Source: Apostichopus japonicus (Eukaryota > Echinodermata > Holothuroidea > Aspidochirotida > Stichopodidae). Taken from it: a DNA stretch of 64,000 nucleotides. Below are positions 54,240-64,000 of this stretch, in pieces. The DNA is taken from contig NC_092569.1 of NCBI RefSeq assembly GCF_037975245.1, forward strand, positions 5,443,501 through 5,507,500, given 5' to 3'. A program made the translations under genes and the position numbers. Numbering within the stretch: position 1 is the first letter of the stretch; each line of letters starts with the position of its first letter. A model generated the notes under the pieces. It saw nothing but the letters and a program-made list of their open reading frames with translations. It was not told the DNA's origin and ran no database searches.

Positions 54240-54297
54240 CGAAGGGGAGGGACCACCTCTACACTTTGACCCCTCCCCTAGACGACGTAAACATGTT
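54240..54297. repeat. Short duplicated segment, copy 1
   Basis: ACCACCTCTACACTTTGACC continues CCTCCCCTAGACGACGTAAACATGT. A near-identical copy lies at 57992-58042. Both sit at the edges of the U2-like repeat cluster. Confidence 0.7.
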
Positions 54298-54659
54298 AGT
54301 CGCGGAATCGCTTAATTTGAATTTTATTTATATGTGTTTTCATAAATTATTGTTCTACATATATCAATGTTTGAATCAGTGTTTCCTGGTAATAAACTGT
54401 GCTTATTGTTACCATTTGGGATATTTTCATGTAAGTAATACTATGAAAACGTATCAGCATACATGCTGCTAGAATATAGTTTATATATCGATAGAACTAA
54501 CGTTCATTTGGTCAAACTATAAGCTACCGGTAGACCTATATCGTATAAGTTGACCAGGTTCATAATTAATTAATATTGAGGACTTATAAATAGAGACAAT
54601 CTCCACACGCGGCAGCAGCTAAACAACACCGAACTGACAGTTTATCTCACAGGTCCTCA

Positions 54660-54790
54660 TTTATACACCTGTGTGAAGAGCAATTGAACTAAAGTGTCTT
54701 GCCCAAGGACACTAGTAATGATCTTGCCAGGACTCGAACCAGCAAGCCTTAGATCACAAGTCCACTTGACAACGACGCTCGCACTAATGC
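54660..54790 (-). mobile_element. tRNA-headed SINE fragment
   Basis: Read on the minus strand: B box GGTTCGAGTCC (54740-54730) preceded by an A-box-like GTTGTCAAGTGG and followed by GTGTCCTTGGGCAAGACACT. The last string is a body motif shared by tRNA SINEs of many marine animals. The 5' part of the tRNA head is degraded. Confidence 0.55.
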
Positions 54791-56659
54791 ATTTCATAGT
54801 TTGAGCGGAGCTTGGTTAGTTTAATAAACTTGGCAATGTAGCAACTTGGCAGGAGCTGATTTATAGGTGTAAACATATGACAATCAGATTATCCTTGTAT
54901 GCTTTGCGTCGTTTTGTTAAACTAAGGTTGTTCTGATATGATTTTTAAAAAAATATTTTTACAGCGTAAAGAAATGCAAACTCCTGCTTAAAGGTCTGCC
55001 ATTCTACACATTGTTGCCAGTTACATATTTCTAAAATGAAACCGATCGCGGTTGTTGAACTATTCTACAATGCTTGTTGCAGTTTTCACGGTCCACCTGT
55101 TGAGTTACACGACACCCTTAGAGGCACTGTTTCAAACAAGGCACTTCTGGCAATGGACAACACCCCCTTTAAAACTTGTGATTTATCCTCATTTTTTCAG
55201 TACTAAATCTTACGGTAAATACACCAAGTATCCTTTAATGCGTCGTAAAAACAATGCAACCGGGTAGAATTTTGACTGAAATATGACAGAAATTAATATA
55301 ACGTAAATATAACGGTACTCAATTTCTGTAATAAATAGACATATTTTTTTCTTAAGTTATCAAAAAAACGACTTGATATTCTCTGATTGGCCGATTCATT
55401 AAATACGTCACTGGGCGATGTTATATTGTCTCGGTCATGCGAGCATGACTTCACAATACCTGTCGAATATTCATGATTGTAAATAAGTTTTATTGTTTAA
55501 CTTAGATCTAACATTACGTATCTCGTCCTCCTGACGCACCGGTATATTAAGCAGGTTCATACTCTAAATATATGGCAGGCGATGAATGTAAACGAACCAT
55601 ATATGGTAACAAATATCTTTATCGCACATTGTTATTTTATGCTTATCCGAGAGTTACGTTCTCTTGAACATTTATAACACATCTGACATCTTATACTGCT
55701 AATCACAAGCTATTTATATATAATTCTTTTGCTGCTTCATCGAAAAATTATACTCCGTATCACAAATTTCTGCCTTCTGCGTTTCCGGTGCGCGAATTCG
55801 TTGGATTTCCCTTTCACGTTTACCTTTGGTCTCAAATACCCTCCCGCCTACCCAAAACAGTCCATCAGTGATTATAAGTTTCACAGTAACATCTTTGCGC
55901 AGTGAATAGCTAAGTTGTCTTCATTTTGGCTGCTGGACTAAAACTAGAACAGAAAACCTGCTGTGGTTTCTTCTCAACGTTTTATGAACTATTTCTAGTA
56001 ACGCGATAAGAAAAGTAAATATAACGTTACTCAATTTTTGTAATAAATAGACATATTTTGGCTTTAGTTATCCAAAAATGACTTGATATTCTCTGATTGG
56101 CCGTTTCGTTAAATACGTCACTGAAAAGTGTATTGTCTCGGTCATGCAAGCATGACTTCTCACAATTCCTCACAACGGAATATTCATGTATGTAAATGAG
56201 AACATTGCGCATCTCGTCCTCCTGACGCACCGGTATATTAAGCAGGTTCATACTCTAAATATATGGCAGGCGATGAATGTAAACGAACCAAATATGGTAA
56301 ATATATGGTAATATGGTAATAATGTAATTTGATGTTTATCCGACTTGCTAATACTGAGGGTCACAATATATTCCTGTTGACTCGAAGGCAAAATAAGCTC
56401 TTCTGCATGATTGCTTTAAAGGTTTAGTTATATCAAAATCGCCAAACCAAACAGGAATGAGTTTGAGTCTCGTCCCGCAGACAGCGTGAACGATTTATAT
56501 TTAGCTCTCCATAAATAGAGGGAGGGCTGGTGGATATGGATGTGAGTAATTCCGGGTAGCAGACAACAATTTTCTGCTTAGAATACTTGTAGGTCCATTG
56601 TTTCCTTCAATTATCACTTTCTGCTCCTCCAGCCAACAGTCACAGCTCACCCCCACCCC

Positions 56660-58824
56660 ATGTAAACAAAATGCTCACGGGCCAGAAAGTATTTATGTAA
56701 GGCTTGATCCAAGAGAGACTTGAGGGGGGGGGGGGGAGGTCCGGGAAGTGTAAATCATACCTTGTCCGAAATTACATTATAAAGGAGCACGTGACATCCC
56801 TGAATACAAAGGCCCATACATGTCACATACATATGTCCACAGGCCCCACACACATACAAATGCGCACACACATGCCTGCCCATTCCTCAATACTGATTGA
56901 GAAAGGAAGCTAACATAATTGAGTTTGTTCCAATTTTCATCAGTAAAAATATAGTTTTGGCTAAAAATTGTACCATACTAGTATTGTCTTAACACATATA
57001 TTATAGGTTATCAATTACACTCAATTGGTTTAAACACAGCTGGTATTCGCTATTGCCAAAAAATGAAATTATGTCAGTATGTTTTTCAATGTTATCAATT
57101 GTTATTTATTTCGTTGTGTCAGATCAAAATCGGATCGATAAATTTGGTAAACACACCCCACATTAACGATCGCGCGAATCAAAGCGAGTCACGTGGTTTC
57201 TGTCATTGTTTTGACCGTCATTTGTGAGATAACATCAATATGATGGTGTCGGTCAGGTTCTCCTACATAACTGTTGACAAATGTAGGAATATATGAACTG
57301 CGTGAAAAGAGATTGGGAAACACAATCTGTATAGGCAAACCAACAGTTCCGGTTGACTGAGGAAATTTAGTTTATGGCGCCAAGTAAACCTATGTGATGG
57401 CACGTGTATTTCACGCTCTGGTCTAGTGTTTTTACATTGGCAACCAAGTTTGAGGTATAGATTTGAAGTATCCTCTAAAAGCAATAAAAGCATTAAGTAG
57501 AAACTTAAACCATCACATATGATTTGGATTACAGAATATGTCCCCGTTATAATCCCGCTCTTAACATATACCTTATTCAACGAAGGCCAATCCTAATTTC
57601 CCACACCTGTTATTACATTGTGTTTCTTCACACATGCTATACTAGCAATTACACGAATGAACGTCCGGCGGAATGGTCACCTTAGCTCACTTATAGTTAA
57701 GTTAAAGACAATTGTAGATGAAATGGATTTATAATCCCACTGTGACATTTCAAACTGCCTATAGGCCCATGCATAATATATTGAATATCATACTTACACC
57801 TCTAGTGATACTTGTGCTGAAGATAGCCTAGGCGCACTGTCGAGCAACACCTAGGCTATTAAACGCTTCCACTTCATTCCCGCGGTATATCTAGATGGCT
57901 TTTATGCAATTGCTCACTGCTCAGTTTCCAAAGAAATTGCTATTCGAAAGACCGTCGCGAAGTTATGACGAAAACTTTACAAGTTGACGAGACGAGGGGC
58001 CACCTCTACACTTAGACCCCTCCCCTAGACGACGTAAACATGTCGAGAACTAGTGGCGAGAAGTAGTTCGTTGTATGTTAACTTGCTGCTGAATGGTATT
58101 GTGGTATGTTAATACCATCCTTGTGAAAATACCATACCCGCTTATTTGCACTAATGCATATCATATGCCGGTTGCGTGGCGATGATGTATTAAAGGGGAA
58201 GTGCATAACAAACAGAGGTAATCAGTTTGTGTTATTTCATCAGTAATTACACTGACACACTTGTTGGTACTCTATATGATAGAGTTATAAAATATCATAC
58301 AATGCTAGGCGTGTGCTATACGAACTTTGACCTCTGTAAATATACACTTAGATCCGAAGTTCAATGTTTGCTTAGAAATATTTGTCGCCAAATCAAACTA
58401 ATATCGCCTAATTGAAGAGAAACAAAACCTCTTACAGGGCCATGGTATTTAAAGAATGTGTTTATAGGAAAAATAATTTGATGGAGCAGGGTATGTTTAC
58501 TCATTAGCAACTAGAAAGCCTGTTGACTTTCTGATTCCTTGCCAATGTAGAGTAATGTAGACATAAGTTCAATTTTCTCAAAGAATCAAGTGACAACCAG
58601 AAAAGATCGGTGACTACCAGCTCTTATCTGTAGCACTCCCTTATGGACCATCGACCATTTCATTCTCTGAAAAGGATTTTACAGTATAGACGTTTTATTC
58701 CCAAACGTTTCAATATCAAGAAAGAAAAGTCTTGAAATGTAGACACATAGATGTTTTAATAAAATCAGCTCTGCCACTTGCAACCATCACATTAATAACT
58801 ATTATTAATTAATACGAATCTAAT
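56660..58824. other. Spacer within the repeat cluster, no gene recognised
   Basis: AT-rich sequence with a poly-G run (56728-56738) and the duplicated segment at 57992. No promoter-like copy and no U2-like module lies here. Confidence 0.5.
57992..58042. repeat. Short duplicated segment, copy 2
   Basis: Near-identical to 54240-54297 with one substitution and a one-base length difference in the core, ending GACGACGTAAACATGT. Flanking sequences differ. Confidence 0.7.
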
Positions 58825-59395
58825 CAGTGGCGTCGCCATACTTTTCAGTATTGGGGAGGGGGGGGGGGCACAGCACTTAATCTTATACTGCTAATCGCAA
58901 GCTATTTATATATCTTTTACTGTTTCATTGAAAAATTATACTCCGTGTCACATAATTCTGCCTTCTGCGTTTCTGTTTAGGGTATTTGGTCTTAAATACC
59001 CTCCCACCTACCCAAACGGTCCATCAATGATTATAAGTGTCACAGTTACATCTTTACGCAGTGAATAGCTAAGTTGTCTTCATTTTGACTGCTGGACTAA
59101 AACTAGTACAGATAATCTGCTGCAGTTTCTCCTCAACGTTTTATGAACTATTTCTAGTAAAGCGATAAGAAAAGTAAATATAACGGTATTCAATTTCTGT
59201 AATAAATAGACATATTTTGGCTTCAGTAATCATAAAAGGACTTGATATTCTCTGATTGGCCGTTTGGTTAAATACGTCACTGAGAAGTGTATTGTCTCGG
59301 TCATGCGAGCATGACTTTTCACAATACTTGTCGTTGCATATTCATGTATGTATATGAGTTTTATTGTAAAACTTAGATCGAACAATGCGCATCTC

Positions 59396-59414
59396 GTCCT
59401 CCTGACGCACCGGT
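59396..59414 (+). promoter_or_regulatory. Conserved PSE-like box, CGTCCTCCTGACGCACCGG
   Basis: This 19-mer is nearly invariant in all six repeat copies (also near 55524, 56216, 60611, 61785 and 62783). It is followed by a TATA-like tract within 40 nt and preceded by an octamer-like TATGTAAAT about 60 nt upstream. The layout resembles snRNA gene promoters, but no true snRNA follows in copies 1, 2 and 6. Function is inference. Confidence 0.3.
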
Positions 59415-59437
59415 ACTGATATAAAGCCGGTAAATAC

Positions 59438-59610
59438 TGTTATATATAGCCTTTTGGCTAAGATCATGTGTAGTATCTGTTCTCTTTCGAGGGGAATGGT
59501 GATGCACACCGACGGATCAGTCGTTCGGTAGTTTGGTAGTTTTCGTGTTTTGGTACTTTTCGGTAGTTTTCGTGCCCAGATTCTTTCCAGGGCGACTTTT
59601 TCTTAAAAAG
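59438..59610 (+). mobile_element. U2-headed module, 5'-truncated, copy A1
   Basis: CCTTTTGGCTAAGATCATGT continues GTAGTATCTGTTC, matching U2 snRNA from about nucleotide 13 to 45, including the GUAGUA branch-site-pairing element. It lacks the first 11 or so nucleotides. The body is shared with the full modules (GGATCAGTCGTTCGGTAGTT, GTGCCCAG...) and it ends CTTAAAAAG. TATATAG occurs on both sides, fitting a short target duplication. A1 has extra TTTTGGTA/TTTCGGTA repeats. Confidence 0.6.
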
Positions 59611-59650
59611 TATATAGCAGGCGATATATGTCAACGAACCATATATGGTA

Positions 59651-59846
59651 AAAATCGCTTCTCGACCTTTTGGCTAAGATCATGTGTAGTATCTGTTCCC
59701 TTTCGAAGGGAATTGTGATACACACCTGACGTTGATCACACAGTCACAGTCTCGATGCAAGGGGACTGGGGTTGAGAGCGGATCAGTCGTTCGGTAGTTT
59801 GGTTTTCGTGCCCAGGTTATTTCCTGGGTGACTTTTCTTAAAAAGC
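59651..59846 (+). mobile_element. U2-headed SINE-like module, full length, copy B1
   Basis: Starts ATCGCTTCTCGACCTTTTGG at 59654, then CTAAGATCATGTGTAGTATC and TGTTC: the first 45 nt of U2 snRNA with two or three changes. After that it departs wholly from U2. Body: hairpin CCCTTTCGAAGGG, then GTGATACACACC, GGATCAGTCGTTCGGTAG, hairpin CCCAGGTTATTTCCTGGG and end CTTAAAAAG. No clear Sm site. Flanked by a 13-bp direct repeat, ACCATATATGGTA (59638-59650 and 59847-59859), which is single in the uninserted copy at 55600. This is the pattern of a retroposed SINE. Confidence 0.65.
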
Positions 59847-60648
59847 ACCATATATGGTATTAAATATCTTCATCGCACATTGTTATGATATGCTTATCCT
59901 ATAGTTACATTTTTGTTGAACTTTTACAACTCATTTAACATCTAACCCTGCCTTCTGCGTTTCCGTTCCGCGAATTCGTTGGATTTACCTTTCATATATA
60001 CATTCGGTTTTAAACAGTGGCGTCGCCAGGCATTACAATATTTGGGGGGGGGGGGGGCCAGTATTTAATCTCATACTGCTAATCGCAAGCTATTTATATA
60101 TCTTTTACTGCTTCATCGAAAAATTATACTCCGTGTCGCGTATTTCTGCTTCTGCGTTTCTATTCAGGGAATTCGATGGATTTCCTTTCACGTTTAGCTT
60201 CGGTCTTAAATACCCTCCCGCCTACCCAAAACAGTCCATCAGTGATTATAAGTTTCACAGTTACATCTTTACGCAGTGAATAGCTAAGATGTCTTCATTT
60301 TGGCTGCTGGACTAAAACTAGAACAGATAACCTGCTGTGGTTTCTTCTCAACGTTTTATGAACTATTTCTAGTAAAGCGATAAGAAAAGTAAATATAACG
60401 TTACTCAATTTCTGTAATAAATAGACATATTTTGGCTTTAGTTATCCAAAAATGACTTGATATTCTTTGATTGGCCGTTTGGTTAAATACGTCACTGAGA
60501 AGTGTATTGTCTCGGTCATGCGAGCATGACTTTTCACAATACCTGATGTTGCATATTCATGTATGTAAATGAGTTTTATTGTAAAACTTAGATTGAATGT
60601 TGCGCATCTCGTCCTCCTGACGCACCGGTATATAATGCCGGTAAATGC

Positions 60649-60793
60649 TGTTATATATAGCCTTTTTGACTAAGATCATGTGTAGTATCTGCTCCCTTTC
60701 GAGGGGAATGGTGATGCACACCCGACGGATCAGTCGTTCGGTAGTTTGGTTTTCGTGCCCAGGTTCTTTCCAGGGCGACTTTTTCTTAAAAAG
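60649..60793 (+). mobile_element. U2-headed module, 5'-truncated, copy A2
   Basis: Same as copy A1 without its extra internal repeats. It reads GCCTTTTTGACTAAGATCAT, so the U2 stem I loop has mutated. Ends CTTAAAAAG and is followed by TATATAG. Confidence 0.6.
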
Positions 60794-60833
60794 TATATAG
60801 CAGGCGATATATGTCAACGAACCATATATGGTA

Positions 60834-61021
60834 AAAATCGCTTCTCGACCTTTTGGCTAAGATCATGTGTAGTATCTGTTCCAGGAATTGTGATACACAC
60901 CTGACGATGATCACACGGTCACAGTCTCGATGCAAGGGGACTGGGACAGAGAGCGGATCAGTCGTTCGGTAGTTTGGTTTTCGTGCCCAGGTTATTTCCT
61001 GGGTCACTTTTCTTAAAAAGC
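60834..61021 (+). mobile_element. U2-headed SINE-like module, full length, copy B2
   Basis: Starts ATCGCTTCTCG at 60837. It lacks most of the CCCTTTCGAAGGG hairpin (reads GTTCCAGGAATTG). Flanked by ACCATATATGGTA at 60821-60833 and 61022-61034. Confidence 0.65.
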
Positions 61022-61823
61022 ACCATATATGGTATTAAATATCTTCATCGCATATTGTTATGATATGCTTATCCTATAGTTACATTTCTGTTAAACGTTT
61101 ACAACACATTTGACATCTTACCCTGCCTTCTGCGTTTCCGTTCCGCGAATTCGTTGGATTTACCTTTCATATTTACATTCGGTTTTAAACAGTGGCGTCG
61201 CCAGGCATTTCAATATTGGGGGGGGGGGGGCACAGTATTTAATCTTATACTGCTAATCGCAAGCTATTTATATATCTTTTACTGCTTCATTGAAAAATTA
61301 TACTCCGTGTCACATATTTCTGCTTCTGCGTTTCTGTTCAGGGAATTCGATGGATTTCGCTTTCACATTTAACTTTGGTCCTCAATACCCTCCCACCTTC
61401 CCAAAACAGTCCATCAGTGATGATAAGTTTCACAGTAACATCTTTACGCAGTGAATAGCTAAGATGTCTTCATTTTGACTGCTGGACTAAAACTAGAACA
61501 GATAACCTGCTGTGGTTTCTTCTCAACGTTTTATGAACTATTTCTAGTAAAGCGATAAGAAAAGTAAATATAACGTTACTCAATTTCTGTAATAAATAGA
61601 CATATTTTGGCTTTAGTTTTCCAAAAATGACTTGATATTCTTTGATTGGCCGTTTGGTTAAATACGTCACTGAGAAGTGTTTTGTCTCGGTCATGCGAGC
61701 ACGACTTTTCACAATACCTGATGTTGCATATTCATGTATGTAAATGAGTTTGATTGTAAAACTTAGATTGAATATTGCGCATCTCGTCCTCCTGACGCAC
61801 CGGTATATAATGCCGGTAAATAC

Positions 61824-61969
61824 TGTTATATATAGCCTTTTTTGACTAAGATCATGTGTAGTATCTGCTCCCTTTCGAGTGGAATGGTGATGCACACCCG
61901 ACGGATCAGTCGTTCGGTAGTGTGGTTTTCGTGCCCAGGTTCTTTCCTGGGCGTTTTCTTCTTAAAAAG
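61824..61969 (+). mobile_element. U2-headed module, 5'-truncated, copy A3
   Basis: Like copy A2. Its 3' hairpin is perfect here (GCCCAGGTTCTTTCCTGGGC), whereas A1 and A2 have a mismatch. Ends CTTAAAAAG before TATATAG. Confidence 0.6.
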
Positions 61970-62009
61970 TATATAGCTGGCGATAGATGTAAACGAACCA
62001 TATATGGTA

Positions 62010-62204
62010 AAATCGCTTCTCGACCTTTTGGCTAAGATCATGGGTAGTATCTGTTCCCCTTCGAGGGGAATTTGTGATACACACCTGACGATGATCACAC
62101 ATTCACAGTCTCGATTCAAGGGGACTGGGGTTGAGAGCGGATCAGTCGCAGGTAGTTTGGTTTTCGTGCCCAGGTTATTTCCTGGGTGACTTTTCTTAAA
62201 AAGC
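62010..62204 (+). mobile_element. U2-headed SINE-like module, full length, copy B3
   Basis: Starts ATCGCTTCTCG at 62012. The internal hairpin reads CCCCTTCGAGGGG. Flanked by ACCATATATGGTA at 61997-62009 and 62205-62217. The array then ends with an uninserted promoter-like copy at about 62550. Confidence 0.65.
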
Positions 62205-63163
62205 ACCATATATGGTAATATAATATCTTCATCACACATTGTTATTATATGCTTATCCTATAGTTTATCCGATAGTTACATTTCTGTTGAACGTTAACAA
62301 TACATCTGACATCTTATACTTCTGCGTTTCCGTTCCGCGAATTCGATGGATTTCGCTTTCACATTTACCTTCGGTCTTAAATACCCTCCCGCCTACCCAA
62401 AACAGTCCATCAGTGATTATAAGTTTCACAGTAACATCTTTACGCAGTGAATAGCTAAGATGTCTTCATTTTGACTGCTGGACTAAAACTAGAACAAATA
62501 ACCTGCTGTAGTTTCTTCTCAACGTTTTATGAACTATTTCTAGTAACGCGATAAGAAAAGTAAATATAACGTTACCTAATTTCTGTAATAAATAGACATA
62601 TTTTGGCTTCAGTAATCATAAAAGGACTTGATATTCTCTGATTGGCCGATTTGTTAAATACGTCACTGGGCATTGTCGAATTGTCGCGGTCATGCAAACA
62701 TGACTTTTCACAAAACGTATCGTTGAATATTCATGTATGTAAATAAGTTTTATTGTTAAACTGATATCAAACATCGCGTATCTCGTCCTCCTGACGCACC
62801 GGTATATTAAGCCGGTTCATACTCTAAATATATGGCAGGCGATGAATGTAAACGAACCAAATATGGTAAATATATGGTGTATAATATAATTTGATGTTTA
62901 TACGACTTGATAATAGTTTTCCGTATAGTTTACTGAGGGTCACAAAGTACTCTTGTTTGAATCGAAGGCTAAAACAGCGCTTCTGCATGATTGCTTTATT
63001 TTTATCTCTCCATAAATAGAGGGAGGGCTGGTGGATATGGACGGTGAGTAATATCGGGAGCAGACAACAATTTTCTGTTTAGAATACTTGTAGGTCCATT
63101 GTTTCCTTCAATTATCACTTTGCTTCTCCAGACAACAGTCACATTACTGAATACGAATCTAAA

Positions 63164-63692
63164 CAGTGGCGTCGCCAGACATTTCAATATTGGGGGGGGG
63201 GGGGGGGGCACAACGCTTAATTAGGGGGCACAATGTTATTTGTGGATGCCGTCCTGGGGGAGGGGTCTGATTAATAAAGGGTCCCTATGCAATCTGGTGC
63301 TATATTTTGCAACTTGAAGTAATTTAATGTCCAAGACTTTTTGGGCTTAGTCTGTCCGGTATTTATGTTTTTAATTGAGGCGGATAAAACATTAATACAA
63401 TGAATGAAAATTAACCCTTTTGCTTTGATGTTTTTAAATAATTAAGTTAATGGTCATAAGATGCAATTTGGTGCTATCTGGTGATTATCCATTATGAGTG
63501 AACAAAAAGATGTTTTCCGCTTGAATAGTTGGGCGGAAAGAAGTTTTACAGATGAAAATAATACGTTTCGTCCCTTGTAATAAAAGTTTTTGATTGAGTA
63601 TTTTGTTAGCACTACAAATCGGGGGAGGGGCGATCGTTTTTGGGATGGCACGTGCCCCCCCCCCCTCAGGAGACCCCTTGGCGGCGCCACTG
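63164..63692. mobile_element. hAT-like non-autonomous element, third family (529 bp)
   Basis: The ends are CAGTGGCGTCGCCAGAC and, inverted, CAGTGGCGCCGCCAAGG, each followed inward by a poly-G run. The 8-bp flanks are AATCTAAA and AGTCTAAA (one mismatch). CAGTGGCGTCGCCA also begins the units at 58825, 60015 and 61190, where only the left end is present. No ORF inside looks coding. Confidence 0.7.
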
Positions 63693-64000
63693 AGTCTAAA
63701 TGACATTGTGAAATATTTTCACAACTTCGCCAAAGCAAGTCACCTAGTATACATCATATTGAAAACGGCCAATTTTTGAGTCCATTTGAGTCTTGAGATA
63801 TCCTGTTGATGAAGCTCAGAGGCCTGCTGGGTGACTAAAAGTGAGTGTGCTAAAAATTGTCAACAGACTGAAGCACGTTTCATTTCCTAGATGACTGTAT
63901 GTTTTGTTGAAGACTGTTGTTGTTGCAACTGTTTGTTGAAGACTGAACTGAATTTGACCAAACTATGTTCACCAAAGAAAATCTTAGCATTGGAGAATTC
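63693..64000. other. End of window, nothing recognised
   Basis: No ORF, repeat or splice-bounded exon was recognised. Short GTTGAAGACTG direct repeats occur near 63905-63945. Confidence 0.5.

Larger units (their letters stand above)
42829..54600. other. Gene-poor region, only weak exon candidates
   Basis: No gene could be assembled. A minus-strand stretch at 44634-44502 has an acceptor-like TTGACATCAG and a perfect donor ATATG|GTAAGT, and reads FVNAMVEYRVDVYKLGLLQY near its end. Another at about 45740-45620 reads VGDRYTFPVTVHDERTGVRG. Neither has a recognisable domain or a consistent partner exon. The rest is AT-rich with microsatellites, poly-C runs and SINE fragments. Confidence 0.4.
55285..63150 (+). 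repeat. Repeat cluster: six copies of a promoter-like unit, three with U2-like insertions
   Basis: A roughly 350-bp block recurs at about 55285, 56005, 59170, 60380, 61560 and 62550. Each copy has AAGTAAATATAACG, AATAAATAGACATATTTT, TGATATTCTCTGATTGGCCG, TAAATACGTCACTG, TCTCGGTCATG, ATATTCATGTATGTAAAT and CGTCCTCCTGACGCACCGG. Copies 3-5 belong to a tandem array with starts at 58825, 60015 and 61190 (periods 1190 and 1175). Flanks of copies 2 and 6 match for a further 300 bp or so (to about 56655 and 63145), showing a larger duplication. There is no coding potential. Confidence 0.85.

Noticed and set aside
59654-59846. Functional U2 snRNA gene
   Set aside because: Only the first 45 nt match; stem IIa, the Sm site and the 3' stem-loops of U2 are absent.
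61826-62239. 137-codon minus-strand ORF across the U2-headed modules
   Set aside because: It runs antisense through repeat units, recurs as broken versions in the other units (60557-61007) and has no domain; it is a by-product of the repeat.
55860-63150. LTR retrotransposon: 800-bp direct repeats at 55860-56660 and 62330-63150
   Set aside because: The interior has no gag or pol reading frame and the same block recurs internally; a segmental/tandem repeat explains it better.

Overview
The window is eukaryotic: multi-exon genes with GT-AG introns, about 40% GC by eye, no operons or CRISPR, and many dispersed repeats. A HUNK-like kinase, Rab GTPases, tRNA-headed SINEs and short TIR elements with CTACGCCACTG ends and long poly-G/C runs suggest an invertebrate deuterostome, most likely an echinoderm. 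That placement is inference; no sequence here proves the species.

Plus strand, 1-13.5 kb: the 3' two thirds of a kinase gene of the CAMKL group, best matched to HUNK. Twelve coding exons (180-13183) join in one consistent reading frame if a 14-nt micro-exon at 2661-2674 is accepted. They give 943 residues from the DFG motif to the stop: C-lobe, UBA-like segment, then a long Ser/Thr/Arg-rich tail. Its introns carry a 3-kb TIR element (5351-8326) that may hold a small gene, and three short hAT-type elements, each with a perfect 8-bp target duplication. A fourth such element lies just downstream.

Minus strand, 22-43 kb: two Rab-type small GTPase genes in tandem, Rab B (42828-37149, five exons, complete) and Rab A (31180 to about 24.6 kb, four certain exons, last exon ambiguous). 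Their intron positions and phases are the same and exon 3 is 90 nt in both, so they are paralogues from a local duplication. Rab B has one GC-AG intron. A minus-strand ORF at 17684-17232 may be a further unrecognised gene.

43-55 kb: no convincing gene. It holds microsatellites, SINE fragments, a hammerhead-like motif and a few weak exon candidates.

55-63.2 kb: a repeat cluster built from at least six copies of a promoter-like sequence. In three copies (period about 1.18 kb) two U2-snRNA-headed modules are inserted, one starting at U2 nucleotide 1 and one 5'-truncated. The full module is flanked by a 13-bp direct repeat that is single in an uninserted copy, so it looks like a retroposed U2-derived SINE, later amplified by tandem duplication. 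This is the most unusual content of the window. A 529-bp hAT-like element (63164-63692) follows.
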